DNA of 64,000 nucleotides from PALSA-1004 sp963829085 (GTDB lineage: Bacteria > Pseudomonadota > Gammaproteobacteria > Burkholderiales > SG8-41): positions 62,001 through 126,000 of the forward strand of contig CAWHHJ010000010.1 in assembly GCA_963829085.1 (NCBI GenBank), in the 5' to 3' direction. The notes beneath the pieces were generated by a model. It saw only the letters and a program-made list of their open reading frames with translations. It was not told where the DNA came from and did not search any database. A program made the translations under genes and the position numbers. Below, piece by piece: positions 9,218 through 19,797 of this stretch. The stretch's first letter is position 1, and each line of letters opens with the position of its first letter.

Positions 9218-9661
9218 ATGGCAGAAAAAAAAGCGGACAGCGTTTTTCATATTCTGGGTCTCGACCACGCGGTATTGCGCGTGAGCGATGCTGCGCGTGT
9301 GACGCGGTTTTATTGCGATGTCCTCGGCTGCCATGTTGAGCGCGACCGACCGGAACTCGGCCTCGTGCAGCTGCGCGCCGGCGTCTCGCTGATCGATCTG
9401 ATCACGGTCGACGGCGAACTCGGCCGCGCCGGCGGCGCCGCGCCTGGAAAGACCCGGCGCAATATGGATCACCTCTGCCTGCGGATTGAGCCCTTCGATC
9501 AGAATGCGCTGCTTGCTCATCTCGTATCGAATGGCGTCGCGGTGGGTGAAATCAAATCACGCTTCGGCGCGGATGGCTACGGGCCATCCCTCTACATCAG
9601 CGATCCTGAAGGCAATGTCGTCGAGCTGAAAGGTCCGCCGACGCGGGCGGGCAAAACATAG
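9218..9661 (+). CDS. VOC-fold (glyoxalase/dioxygenase superfamily) protein
   Basis: 147 residues from ATG 9218; the frame is open from GTG 9200 but that start lies in the terminator stem. Two betaalphabetabetabeta halves are visible: LDHAVLRVSD ... FYCDVLGCHVERD and MDHLCLRIEPFD ... DPEGNVVELKGP, with His and Glu in metal-ligand positions. The VOC superfamily includes glyoxalase I, extradiol dioxygenases and resistance proteins; nothing here picks one. The start is only a few bases after the gabD terminator, so its promoter is unclear. Confidence 0.85.
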   Translation: MAEKKADSVFHILGLDHAVLRVSDAARVTRFYCDVLGCHVERDRPELGLVQLRAGVSLIDLITVDGELGRAGGAAPGKTRRNMDHLCLRIEPFDQNALLAHLVSNGVAVGEIKSRFGADGYGPSLYISDPEGNVVELKGPPTRAGKT

Positions 9662-9698
9662 CGCGTGTGGAGCGCGTAGCGTTCAAACGCTGAACAGA

Positions 9699-10676
9699 CT
9701 ACTCCGGCTTGAGACCGATCGTCTTTACCAGCTGCGAGAACTTCGCAATCTCCCGGCGCAGGAACGTCGAATATTCTGCGGGCGTGGAATACACGGGATC
9801 GATTCCGAGATCGGCGAAGCGTTCCTTTACATCAGCCAGTTGCAGCGCACGCTTAACCTCCGCGTTGAGTTTGTTAATAACGGACGCCGGCGTATGCCGC
9901 GGCGCAAGCAGCGACCACCAGCTATCAAACTCGAAACCCTGAACGCCGGATTCGGCCACCGTCGGAAGATCCGGAGCTAGCGGCGTGCGTTTTGCGCTCG
10001 AGACGGCGAGCGCGCGCAATCGTCCGCTTTTCATATGAGCCAGCGCAACCGGCGTGCTAGCGAACACGAGTTGTATCTGTCCGGCGATGAGATCGTTAAC
10101 GGATTGCCCGGTCCCCTTGTACGGTACATGCACGAGGTTGATGCCGGCCATCTGTTTCAGCAGTTCCGTCGTGAGGTGCGCCGGTGTTCCGTTGCCGCCG
10201 CTGCCATAGTTGAGTTTGCCGGGTTGCGATTTCGCGAGCGCTATCAGCTCTGCGACGGACTTCGCCGCGACGGATGGATGCACGACGAGTATGGTAGGCC
10301 CCGTTGCAAGCATCGAAACCGGTGCGAAATCGGCCAGGGGATCGTACGGTAAACGCTGAATTGTCGCGCTGATCGCCAGCGGCGCAATGTTGCCGAGCAA
10401 TAGCGTGTAGCCGTCCGGCGTAGCGCGTGCTGCCAGCTCACTGCCCACGATGCCTCCGGCACCGGCGCGATTGTCGACGACGAACTGCTGTCCGTAACTG
10501 TCACTGAATTTGTGCGCAACGATGCGTGCAACGAGGTCCGATGAGCCGCCCGCCGGATACGGTGCGATCCATCTGACCGGCTTTGCGGGATATAGATTGG
10601 CGTCCTGCGCATGGCTGAGACAGGCGCAGAACAGCGATGCACTCGCGACCGCGCATCGCACGATCGCCAATATCAT
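9699..10676 (-). CDS. Bug/TctC-family receptor, third of a tandem triplet
   Basis: 325 residues from ATG 10676, giving a signal peptide (LAIVRCAVASASLFCACLSHA) before QDANLYPAKP; an upstream frame to 10757 overlaps the previous gene and is rejected. Core motifs WIAPYPAGGSSDL, NRAGAGGIVG, PDGYTLLLG, VHVPYKGTGQSVNDL and PTVAESGVQG. Last gene of three same-strand receptors transcribed from 12611 leftwards, 7 bp after its neighbour. Confidence 0.92.
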   Translation of the reverse strand: MILAIVRCAVASASLFCACLSHAQDANLYPAKPVRWIAPYPAGGSSDLVARIVAHKFSDSYGQQFVVDNRAGAGGIVGSELAARATPDGYTLLLGNIAPLAISATIQRLPYDPLADFAPVSMLATGPTILVVHPSVAAKSVAELIALAKSQPGKLNYGSGGNGTPAHLTTELLKQMAGINLVHVPYKGTGQSVNDLIAGQIQLVFASTPVALAHMKSGRLRALAVSSAKRTPLAPDLPTVAESGVQGFEFDSWWSLLAPRHTPASVINKLNAEVKRALQLADVKERFADLGIDPVYSTPAEYSTFLRREIAKFSQLVKTIGLKPE

Positions 10677-10683
10677 TGGCTCA

Positions 10684-11637
10684 TCATTCCGGTTTGATAC
10701 CGGACTGACGAACGACTTTCGACCACTTATCGTTTTCTGAACGGATGAATGCGCCAAATTCGGCGGGTGTGTCCGGCGCCGGATCGATCCCGCGCGCCTT
10801 GAGCGCTTCGATCACGTCCGGGGCCTTGAGCGCCGCCACCATTTCGTGGTTCAAGCGGTCAATGATAGGTTTCGGTGTTCTCGACGGCGCGAGCAGACCG
10901 TACCAATTTGTCGCCGCGTAACCGGGGACACCGGCTTCAGCGACTGTCGGCACGTCGGGTACGGCTTCGGCTCGCTTGGCGCCCGTCACTCCGAGCGCAC
11001 GCACCTTGCCCGCTTGAACATGCGGTACCCCGGTAGATATCACGGCGAAGAATGTCGGCACATGGCCGGCGAGCAAATCGGTAATCGCAGGCCCGCCGCC
11101 TTTATAGGGAATATGCGAAAGCTTGATGCCGGCCATCGATTCGAGTAGCACGGCCGCGAGGTGACCGGGACTGCCAATGCCGGATGTCGCATAGTTGAGC
11201 TCATTTGGTTTCGCCTTGGCGAGTGCGATGAATTCTTTGAGCGACTTTGCCGGCATGGTCGGATGCGTGATGATAATGTTTTGCAGTGAGACCGTAAGGC
11301 CGATCGGCGCGAAGTCCTTGAACGCATCGTAGGGTACTTTCTGAATGGCCGGGCTGATCACGAGCATGCCGATGTGGCCCATCAGAATCGAATAGCCATC
11401 CGGATCTGCATGCTTGGTTAGCTCGCCAGCGATGATGCCATTGGCCCCTGGGCGATTATCCACGACCAGTTGCTGGCCCAATGACGCCGTCATGCGCGGT
11501 TGTATGATGCGCGCGACCAGATCGGTTGCGCCGCCCGGCGGGAAGCCGACGATCATGCGCACCGGTTTGGTCGGATAGTCTGCTGCCGAGGCGAGTGCTG
11601 CGCCTACAGTTGCGATTACCGCAATCAGTGCACGCAT
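10684..11637 (-). CDS. Bug/TctC-family receptor, second of a tandem triplet
   Basis: 317 residues with a short signal peptide MRALIAVIATVGAALASA. Motifs MIVGFPPGGATDLVARI, NRPGANGIIAGEL, PDGYSILMG and HIPYKGGGPAITDLL. The start codon shares a base with the upstream receptor's stop (TGATG), which suggests coupled translation and paired expression. Confidence 0.93.
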   Translation of the reverse strand: MRALIAVIATVGAALASAADYPTKPVRMIVGFPPGGATDLVARIIQPRMTASLGQQLVVDNRPGANGIIAGELTKHADPDGYSILMGHIGMLVISPAIQKVPYDAFKDFAPIGLTVSLQNIIITHPTMPAKSLKEFIALAKAKPNELNYATSGIGSPGHLAAVLLESMAGIKLSHIPYKGGGPAITDLLAGHVPTFFAVISTGVPHVQAGKVRALGVTGAKRAEAVPDVPTVAEAGVPGYAATNWYGLLAPSRTPKPIIDRLNHEMVAALKAPDVIEALKARGIDPAPDTPAEFGAFIRSENDKWSKVVRQSGIKPE

Positions 11638-12611
11638 CAGTCAGCTTTGGCGCCCGAAGCTTTGATGACCTTCGCCCATTTGCCGAGCTCGGACTTTATG
11701 TATGCACCGAATTGTTCAGGTGTAGACGGAGCCGGATCCAGCCCCTGTGTAAAAAAGAGCTCTTTCAAATCCGGTGCGTTAAGGGCTTTCACGATCTCTG
11801 TATTGAGGCGAGTAACGATCGGCTTTGGCGTTTTTACGGGAACCACTACGCCATACCAGTTGTTTGCGTCGTAACCTTTCAGGCCGGACTCGGAGATCGT
11901 CGGCAGGTCCGGCATTACGGATGAACGCTTAAGTGTCGTCACTGCAAGCCCGCGTATCTTTCCAGACTTGATTTGCGGCACTGCGGTTGGCGGCGTCGCA
12001 AACACGAGCTGAACCTGCCCGCCGACCAGTTCGATCATCGCCGGACCACCGCCTTTATAGGGAACATGCGTCATCTTCGTGCCGGCCAGTTCATCGAAGA
12101 GAACGCCGGCAAGATGTCCCGTGCCGCCGATCCCTGATGAGCCATAGTTCAGCGTGCCGGGCTTGGCTTTTGCGAGCGCGATCAACTCCTGCACTGATTT
12201 CGCCTGCACGCTCGGATGTACGACGAGGATGTTGCTTGAATTGACTGCCTGCGAAACCGGCGCCAGGTCCTTGATAGGGTCGAATGCAAGGTTGCCGTAG
12301 AGAGTTGGATTGATGGCGAGGGCTGCGATCGTTCCCATGAGTATCGTGTAGCCGTCCGCTGGGCCTCTTACAACAAGTTCCGTCGCCACATTCCCGGCAG
12401 CGCCCGGGCGGTTATCGACAACGACCTGCTCGCCCATCGCCGCTGACATTTTTTGCGCTATAGCGCGCGCCGTCGTATCTGTGCCGCCACCTGCAGCGAA
12501 GCCAACAATCATGCGTATCGGCTTGCTCGGATAATCCGCGGCGTACACAGCCGATTGGATACCGGCCAGCGTCAGTAAAACGCTGATACGGCTAAGCGCT
12601 GCAAACTTCAT
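11637..12611 (-). CDS. Bug/TctC-family receptor, first of a tandem triplet
   Basis: 324 residues; signal peptide ends at VYA before ADYPSKPIRM. GAGGAG lies 10 bp before ATG 12611. Motifs IVGFAAGGGTDTTARA, NRPGAAGNVATEL, PADGYTILMG and VPYKGGGPAMIELVGGQVQ. It heads the triplet and is divergent from an isopropylmalate-dehydrogenase-like gene. A -10-like TATAAT on this strand lies at about 12638-12643. Confidence 0.93.
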   Translation of the reverse strand: MKFAALSRISVLLTLAGIQSAVYAADYPSKPIRMIVGFAAGGGTDTTARAIAQKMSAAMGEQVVVDNRPGAAGNVATELVVRGPADGYTILMGTIAALAINPTLYGNLAFDPIKDLAPVSQAVNSSNILVVHPSVQAKSVQELIALAKAKPGTLNYGSSGIGGTGHLAGVLFDELAGTKMTHVPYKGGGPAMIELVGGQVQLVFATPPTAVPQIKSGKIRGLAVTTLKRSSVMPDLPTISESGLKGYDANNWYGVVVPVKTPKPIVTRLNTEIVKALNAPDLKELFFTQGLDPAPSTPEQFGAYIKSELGKWAKVIKASGAKAD

Positions 12612-12700
12612 CGGAAATTCTCCTCGTTGGTTTCGACTATTATAGCGGGCGCATCGGCGCCTTCAGCGCATGCGATCTGCACATGAACAGGAGTGTCGCA

Positions 12701-13771
12701 ATGAGCCGTACATTGAGAATTGGAATTCTCGAGGGAGATGACATCGGGTTGGAAGTCGTGCCGGAATGCGTGAAGGTGATGAAATCCGCTGCGAGTAAGA
12801 CGGGGCTCGCGATCGAATGGTTCCCGATGCCAATTGGCAAAGTCGCCTTCGATAAGCTTGGCTACACGCTGCCGCCTGGCACGCTCGAAAAACTTTTTAC
12901 GCTCGACGGCTGGGTGCTCGGACCGATTGGCCATCAGGCTTATCCCAAAGACAAACCGAACGCAATCAATCCACATCCTATATTGCGTAAAAACTACGAC
13001 TTGTTCGCGAACATACGCCCGGCGAAATCCCTGCCCGGACTACCAGCCATTTATCCGGATGTCGATCTCATCATCGTACGCGAAAACAACGAGGGGTTTC
13101 CGCCGGACCGCAATGTCTACATGGGATCCGGTGAATTCCGTCCCACACCCGACGTAACGATCTCAGTGCGCGTGATCACGCGTCAAGCCTCGCGTAAAGT
13201 GGCGCGTGCCGCTTTCGAGCTGGCAGTGAGCCGACCTCGGAAAATGCTCACGAGCGTGCACAAGAACACCGTGTTCAAGCTGGGTTGCGGAATGTTCGCG
13301 GAAGAATGCCGCGAAGTAGCGAAGGAATTTCCGAACGTTGCTTATAACGAGGTGCTTGTCGATACGTTCGCCATGCGTCTCGTCATGAAACCACAGGATT
13401 TCGATGTCATCGTCACTACAAATACGTTCGGCGACATTCTGTCCGATGCAGCTGCAGGCCTTGTCGGTGGTCTAGGACTCGCCGCTGGATTATCGGCAGG
13501 TCCGGAACGCGCTATGGCGCAGGCGACGCATGGCTCGGCGCCGGACATCGCTGGCAGAAACATTGCGAATCCCTATGCGATGATCGTGTCAGGCCAGATG
13601 CTATTCGACTGGCTGGGCCGTAAACACGCTGAACCAAAAGCAGTCGAGGCCGCTCGTGTCATGGAGCAGGCGGTGGAGCGCGTGATACGCGAGAAAAAAG
13701 CGTTGACGGGCGATCTCGGCGGTAAAGCTACGACCCGTCAGATGGGCGACGCAATCGCCGCAGCGGTGTGA
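12701..13771 (+). CDS. Isocitrate/isopropylmalate dehydrogenase family protein (copy 1)
   Basis: 356 residues from ATG 12701, preceded by AGGAG at 7 bp; an ATG at 12683 lies upstream of that site. The beta-decarboxylating dehydrogenase fold is clear: GDDIGLEVVPE near the start (canonical is GDGIGPEV), VRENNEG, then VTTNTFGDILSDAAAGLVGGLG with the metal-binding Asp residues, and HGSAPDIAGRNIANPYAM for NAD. The family oxidises and decarboxylates 2-hydroxy acids with a 3-carboxylate, such as isopropylmalate, isocitrate, tartrate or homoisocitrate. With LeuC/LeuD-type and PrpD-type genes nearby a non-biosynthetic substrate is likely. A second copy lies at 25767. Confidence 0.88.
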   Translation: MSRTLRIGILEGDDIGLEVVPECVKVMKSAASKTGLAIEWFPMPIGKVAFDKLGYTLPPGTLEKLFTLDGWVLGPIGHQAYPKDKPNAINPHPILRKNYDLFANIRPAKSLPGLPAIYPDVDLIIVRENNEGFPPDRNVYMGSGEFRPTPDVTISVRVITRQASRKVARAAFELAVSRPRKMLTSVHKNTVFKLGCGMFAEECREVAKEFPNVAYNEVLVDTFAMRLVMKPQDFDVIVTTNTFGDILSDAAAGLVGGLGLAAGLSAGPERAMAQATHGSAPDIAGRNIANPYAMIVSGQMLFDWLGRKHAEPKAVEAARVMEQAVERVIREKKALTGDLGGKATTRQMGDAIAAAV

Positions 13772-13784
13772 TCCGCTACGACGC

Positions 13785-14757
13785 TCACTCCGCCTTGATG
13801 CCCGCGTCGCGGGCGATCTTGGACAGTCGTGCAACTTCGGATTTGATCAGATTGCCAAAATCTTCCGGTGAAGGGCTGGCGACGAGTTCGATGCTGCGCT
13901 CGGCGAAACGCGCAGACAACTCCGGCTGCTTGTAAGCCTTGACCACTTCGGCGTGAAGCTTCGCGATGATTTCGCGCGGCGTACCGACCGGTGCAAGCAG
14001 TAGATTCAATGTGACGTCCTCGTAACCCGGGTAGCCGGAACCGTCCATCGTAGGCACGTCGGGAAACAGCGGAGAACGCTTAAGGCTGGTGACGGCCAAC
14101 GCCCGCAGCTTGCCGGCTTTGACGTACGGACCGGAGGTGCTTATCTGGTCGAACATGAGATTCGCCTGACCGCTGATGACATCGAGCACCGCTTGTGCGC
14201 TTCCCTTATAGAACACGTTCAGCAGCTTGACGCCGGCGCGGCTGGAAAATACCTCGCCCGCGATGTGGCCGGTTGAGCCGTTGCCGGAATTGGCGTTGGA
14301 GATTTCGCCCGGACGTGACTTGGCAAGCGCGACGAATTCCGCGACGGTGCGGGCGGGCACGCTGGGATGCACTTCCATGAACATCGGCGCCTTGCAGGTC
14401 AGCGTGATTGGCGCGAGATCTTTCACCGGGTCATAGCCCGCGTTCGCCGATATCACCGGTGCGGTGAAAAAAGTGCTTGAATGCGCGAGGAGCGTGTAGC
14501 CGTCCGGCGCTGCCTTGGCGACCGCTTGTGTTCCCGACGAGCGATGCCGCGCTCGGTCGATTCTCGACGAGAACAGTTTGCCCCATGCTTTTAGACAATT
14601 CGGCGGCGAGCGTGCGCGCCACGATGTCCACGTTGCCGCCCGGCGCTACCGGCACAACGATGCGTATCGGCCGGTTTGGATAATCGGATTGAGCGTATGC
14701 GAGCGACGCGCAGCCGGCGGCAACGATCGTCAGCTTTACAATCCGCATGCAATGCAT
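13785..14757 (-). pseudogene. Bug/TctC-family receptor, one frameshift
   Basis: Start at ATG 14757 with GAGGAGG 4 bp upstream. The N-terminal frame (IRIVVPVAPGGNVDIVART, VLVENRPSAASLVG) is lost near 14530-14534, where one of three G seems surplus. The next frame then gives TQAVAKAAPDGYTLLAHS and continues to the normal C-terminus at 13785. Total span 3n+1. Last gene of a minus-strand unit after MmgE/PrpD and the PdxA-like gene. Confidence 0.85.
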
Positions 14758-14795
14758 AGTGCCTCCTCGCACTTGCTCGATCGGCAGACCAACAC

Positions 14796-15840
14796 TCAAG
14801 GCGCTTTTACAGCCGCCGCCTGATTTTTCGCGGCTGCCAGCTTCGCACCGATTCTGAGCGCCTGTTCGAGTGCGCCCGTGTCGGCCTTGCCCTGGCCGAC
14901 GATATCGAATGCAGTGCCGTGCGCCGGCGTGGTGAAAACCGTTTTCAAGCCTGCCGTTACAGTCACGCCCTTATTAAAGCCCAGCAGTTTCGTCGCGATC
15001 TGGCCCTGATCGTGATACATCATTACGACGCCGTCATACTCGCCCTTCAATGCTTTGAGGAAGATGACGTCTGAGGACACCGGCCCCACACAGTTGATGC
15101 CGCTCGCGCGGACGGTCTCGACCGTCGGGCGAATGATGCGAATTTCTTCATCGCCGAACAATCCATTTTCGCCGCTGTGGGGGTTGAGTGCGGCTACCGC
15201 GATGCGCGGGTTTGCAATGCCGGCCGCGCGCAGAGTGTCGTCAGCGAGTTTGATTGCGGCGGTAATGCGCTCCGGCGTGATCATCGCGATCGCTTCCCTC
15301 AATGCCACATGGGAAGTCACGCGAAAGGTGGCGAACTCCTTGATCACATTCATCTCGCCGAAAAAGCCCTGATGCTGGGTGAGCGCGGCGAACATCTGAT
15401 GCTCATCGTGATATTTCCAGCCGCCGCGATGCAGCGCGCCTTTGTTGAGCGGCGCAAAACTGATGCCATCGAGTTTACGTGCGAGCGCGAGATCGATCAT
15501 ATGTTTGAGCGTCTCACCGGTGAGCTTGCCTGACTCCGCGGACAACTCGCCGCGTTTTATTTTTGCCGGATCAACGTTACCGAGATCGATCAAGGGCACC
15601 TCGTCGCGGCTCCAGTCGATCGCGTCCACGCTCGGATACACGCTGAGATTCCACATTCACCTTCGCGTCTTCGCAACCGAGTGCTAACACCCGCGAATCG
15701 CCTATGACGACGACGCGGGCGACCGATTGCAGCGCGCGCGAAGCAAGCAGTTTGGCGCTGATCTCGGGGCCGATACCCGTGACGTCGCCGAGCATGAGAC
15801 CAATTACGGGAAGTCGTGCGTTCATGGTTGGTGTATCCAT
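14796..15840 (-). pseudogene. PdxA-family 4-hydroxythreonine-4-phosphate dehydrogenase-like protein, one frameshift
   Basis: N-terminal frame from ATG 15840 has LMLGDVTGIGPEISAKLL, then shifts at about 15640-15656. The second frame gives the rest: SHVALREAI, LNPHSGENGLFGDEE and YHDQGQIATKLLGF, three segments carrying the PdxA metal-binding His residues. Span is 3n+1. PdxA works in pyridoxal phosphate synthesis, but relatives (PdxA2 types) oxidise phosphorylated sugar acids or terephthalate-type diols in catabolic clusters. The setting beside MmgE/PrpD and TctC genes favours a catabolic role; the DUF1537 kinase often paired with PdxA2 is absent here. Confidence 0.85.
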
Positions 15841-15885
15841 CGGGACTCCGACGCTGAGTGTGCTAAAGCGATGACTGTTACATGA

Positions 15886-17362
15886 TTACTTGCGGCGCTT
15901 GGCCGTGACGCGTTTCTTTGACGATGCCTTTCGGCTCGTCGCTGTTCGACGCGCGCCGGTCTGCAGAAGTTTCGTAAGGTCGCGCACATTCTTCAGCTTC
16001 TCGAGATTGAACACGATCTCGATGACTTTCTCAGCGCTTGCGTCGGGCAGTTTTCCCCAAGCGGCGCACTCGCGAAACTTTTTTGCGAGCTCGTCATCGC
16101 TCATTGGATTGGCTGGACTGCCTTTGCCGAAGTCGGCCCGTCCGCTGATCGTGCGGCCGTCCATCAGCTCGATATCGATGATGGTCGTCATCTTCTCGTA
16201 CCCGGCCGCTTCAGCCACCGGATGCACGCGGTAATCGATCTTCTCGATCAGGCGTTTCACGTCCCTTCTATTGACGACCTCATCGGTGAATTCAGCGAGG
16301 CCGGCTTTGCGCCGCAGCAGCAGGATCGCCATACAGAACTGCATGCTGAACTTAGCCTGCAGCTCGTTGGTCGGCCGGTTGTGTATGAGCGCGTTGACGT
16401 TCTGCCGGTTGACCCCGACAGAAACGCTTTTCACCTGGTCAGCTTTTATGTCGTGCTGGCGGATAAGATCGAGCATCAATCCCATGCCCGGATGCGTAAG
16501 GGAGCCGCTCGGATGCGGCTTGATAGAGACGCCGGGAAATGAAAACGTCCACGGCTTCCCGAGCTTGCCTTCAATCGCATCGGCGTCATAGCCGCCGCCC
16601 GCCGCCTTATAGAAGCCGCGGCCGGCCTCGAGGATGATCGGCGTTGCGGTAAAACCGAGCTGCGCAAACTCCGGCGGCAATCACACCGCTTTCACACGCG
16701 CGTCCCGCGTGAAACGGTTTCATCATCGTGCCGAAATTTTCTCTCAGTCCGGCGGCCTGGCTTGCCGCAATGCTGAGCGTGCGCCGCGTTTGCTCAGCGT
16801 TGAAGCGCAGCAAGTGGGCGGGCCCTGCACCGGCGGCAATCGCGCCGACGGTGGCCGTACTGTGAAACCCATCCTGATAATGGCGCGGATTCATGGCTTC
16901 CGAAATCTTGGTTTCCACTTCAACCGCAATTTGATAGGCAGTCAGGACATCACGTCCGGACCGGCCGTCGCGTTCGCCGATCGCAAGCACGGGCGGCAGC
17001 GCGGGCGCAGTCGGATGTGTGAGCAGCCCATAGACGCGATCCTTGCCGACCGCGAGCTGCGTGTCATCGAAGTCGTCGGCGTGAATGGCAACGCCGTTGG
17101 CAAATGCCGCAAAGCGCGCCGCCATTTTCATGTTGCTGCCGATGAGTGTGCAGCCTTGGCGCGGAGCGCACGCTAGCGATTGCAGATGCTTGCGTACGAT
17201 ATGGCCGGATTCGGCAACACTGCCCGCGAGAGCGAGACCAATGCCATCCAGAATCGAGCGCTTGCCAAGATGCATCACGTCCGCAGGGATATCGCGCGTA
17301 CGCGTGCGCACGATGAAATCAGCGACATACGCAGTTAGCGACGAGGCTTGTTTCTCAGCCAT
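15886..17362 (-). pseudogene. MmgE/PrpD family protein with Lys/Arg-rich tail, one frameshift
   Basis: From ATG 17362 the frame shows the family N-terminus (RSILDGIGLALAGS, HADDFDDTQ, GLLTHPTAPALP, FHSTATVGAIAAG, NFGTMMKPFHAGRA). It shifts at about 16675-16685 (one extra G in GCCGCCGGAG fits), and the other frame continues EFAQLGF ... FPGVSIKPHPSG ... FSMQFCMAI to 15886. Relatives are 2-methylcitrate and iminodisuccinate-type dehydratases/epimerases. The last ~22 residues are Lys/Arg/Ser/Thr-rich, unusual for the family. First gene of a minus-strand unit with the PdxA-like and TctC genes. Confidence 0.85.
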
Positions 17363-17548
17363 TGCAGGAGTTCTCTTCAAACAGGAACGGCGTTAATAGC
17401 ATAACAATGCAGGAACGCCAAGCCGCATGCCGCAGCATGTGACTTCGAGCGGTCAATCCATCGAGCAGGCGCCCGCCTTGACCCTGCCGACGAGCACGCG
17501 GTAACCTCGCGGCTCCTCCGAGTCGCAGAACCACTTACAACAAAAATC

Positions 17549-18322
17549 ATGGCAGTCGAGAACGCTGTTCGCAAACGCCTGAGCGAAGGCAGGACTGTCA
17601 CCGGCATGCTGCTGTTCACCGGCAGCCCTGTAGTCGTTGAGATGATGGCTGCGGCAGGTCTTGATTTCGTCATCATCGACATGGAGCACAGCGCGCTCGA
17701 TCTCGATCGCGCGGGTCACCTCATACGCGCCGCGGATGCCGCTGCTATCACGCCGTTCGTGCGCGTACCCGGTGTCGACGCCGCATTGATCAAGAAGCTG
17801 CTGAATCTTGGCGCTGCCGGCATAGTGTTACCGCACGCCAACCGTAACAATTGCGCTCAGCTGCTAAGTGCGATGCGTTTTGCGCCGGACGGGGAGCGCG
17901 GCGCCTGCCAGATCACGCGCGCTGCGGGCTACAAGCGCGGCGGCTGGGATGCTTATGCACAGACGGCGAACCGCGAAATCATGGCGATCCCCCTGCTCGA
18001 GGAAGGCTCGAGCATTGCCGACTTTGAAGCACTGGCGGCGATGCGCGGCCTCGATGTTTACTTCGTAGGCCCGACAGACTTATCCATATCGCTCGGCGTG
18101 CCCGGCGCGACATTCGACGATCCAAAGATGAGTGCGGCGCTTGACACCGTCGTTGCGACCGCGCGACGCCATGGCAAGTATGCGATGACACTCATCGGCA
18201 ACAATCTCGATGTCGAGTACGGCAGGCGCATCGCCCGCCGCGGTGTTCAAGTCATCGTGCTCGGCACCGACGGCGATCTATTCGTCGATGCAATCCGTCG
18301 CATGTCGGGCATCAAGGACTGA
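17549..18322 (+). CDS. HpcH/HpaI-family (2-dehydro-3-deoxy-acid) aldolase
   Basis: 257 residues. Class II pyruvate-aldolase motifs are in order: IIDMEHSALD near residue 48 (catalytic His), VRVPGVD (pyruvate-binding Arg), a PLLEEG Glu and YFVGPTDLSISLG Asp for the metal. The family cleaves 4-hydroxy-2-oxo acids to pyruvate plus an aldehyde or semialdehyde in the cytoplasm. It opens the plus-strand run through 28.9 kb, with a 199-bp gap before the LeuC-type gene. Confidence 0.9.
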   Translation: MAVENAVRKRLSEGRTVTGMLLFTGSPVVVEMMAAAGLDFVIIDMEHSALDLDRAGHLIRAADAAAITPFVRVPGVDAALIKKLLNLGAAGIVLPHANRNNCAQLLSAMRFAPDGERGACQITRAAGYKRGGWDAYAQTANREIMAIPLLEEGSSIADFEALAAMRGLDVYFVGPTDLSISLGVPGATFDDPKMSAALDTVVATARRHGKYAMTLIGNNLDVEYGRRIARRGVQVIVLGTDGDLFVDAIRRMSGIKD

Positions 18323-18521
18323 ATGCCGCATTCGGCAATCACTCGGCGCCGGGTCGTCATGATGTGCAGTAGGCGAAGGGGCGACTAACCACAACCGGTC
18401 GCCGCACAATCGTCTGCATCGGCGCGCTGTGAGCGGCGCCTGCGATTTCCCTGATAAAATGGCGACCCTTCCCGCGGCGATTCCATACATCGCGCAGCGC
18501 CGATAGACAGGTCTTGAACTC

Positions 18522-19797
18522 ATGGGTCAGACAATCGCCGAAAAAATTCTCGCCGCCCATGGTGGTCTCGAGGCGGTACGCGCCGGCGATGTGGTGGTCG
18601 CTGCGGTGGATTTTGCGATGCTGCACGACGCGCGCGCTTCCAATGCGCTGAAGATGATCTCCCGGCTTGGCTCTGGAAAGGGCGAAGTGCCGCTGCCGTT
18701 TGCGGCTAAAACCGCGCTCGTGCTGGATCACTATTCGCCGCCGCCCAACATCGAAGCCGCGAACGTGCATCGCGATATGCGCGCCTTTGCGGATCGATAC
18801 GGTACGGTCTTGTATGACGTTGGTGACGGCATCTGTCATCAGGTGATGCCCGAGGGCGGACATCTGACGTGCGGTGATCTGATTGTCGGGACCGATACGC
18901 ACTCAGTGACCGTACGGTGCGTTCAATGCATTCGGCACCGGCGTTGAAGGTACCGATCTATCGGCCGTGATGATGACCGGCAAGCTGTGGTTCCGCGTCC
19001 CGCAAACCATACGCATCGAGCTCACAGGTAGATTACAGCCCGGTGTGTGGGCAAAAGACATTACGCTCACAATGCTTGGCCGGTTCGGTGCAGAGGGCGC
19101 CAACTATCGCGCTCTTGAATACACCGGCAGCGCGGTCAGCGCGATGGAGATCGACGATCGCATGACACTCTCGAATCATGCGGCCGAGCTTGGCGCGAAA
19201 GCGGCTATCCTCGAAGCGGACGAGAAAACCTTTGCCTGGCTCAAGGCGCACAAAGCCCGGGCGCCGCGGCCGGTGCAAGCTGACAAAGACGCCGTATACG
19301 CCGAACGTATGGAGATCGACGCCGCCGCGCTCGCTCCGCAAGTCGCGCGCAACCATCAGGTCGATGACGTTATCGCCGTACCGGAAGTAAGCGGACAGAA
19401 AATCAATTTTGCGCTGATCGGAACCTGCACGAATGGACGTCTCGACGATATCCGGCAGGCGGCCCGAATTCTGAAAGGTCATCGCATCGCGAAAGGCGTG
19501 CGCATGATCGTCACGCCGGCGTCGCGCCAGGTATATCTCGACGCCGCGCGCGAGGGACTGATCGAAGAGCTGACGAGAGCCGGTGCGTCGGTCGAAGCCG
19601 CAGGTTGCGGGACGTGCGTCAATATCACCGGGCATCTCATCATGGGCGATGGCGACGTCGCGATATCGAGCGCGAATCGCAATTTCAAGGGACGTCTTGG
19701 CAATTCCAAATCGGAGATCTGGATCGGGTCGGCGGCAACCGTCGCAGCTTCGGCGCTCAAGGGCACGATCACCGATCCGCGGGATGTCATCGCATGA
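18522..19797 (+). pseudogene. Aconitase/LeuC-type hydro-lyase large subunit, one frameshift
   Basis: First frame: GQTIAEKILAAHGG ... FADRYGTVLYDVGDGICHQ and GTDTHSVT, then a shift at about 18912 where one G looks surplus. The next frame resumes YGAFNAFGTGVEGTDL and runs on with GTCTNGR and AAGCGTC, which hold the three Cys ligands of the 4Fe-4S cluster. Span is 3n+1. The protein pairs with the LeuD-type small subunit whose ATGA start overlaps its stop. Candidates are isopropylmalate, citramalate, dimethylmaleate or methylaconitate (de)hydratase; leucine synthesis is unlikely given the neighbours. Confidence 0.87.

Noticed and set aside
12638..12644. TATTATAG as a promoter for the plus-strand isopropylmalate-DH-like gene
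   Set aside because: The same bases read TATAAT on minus before the receptor; direction cannot be decided and no -35 is clear.
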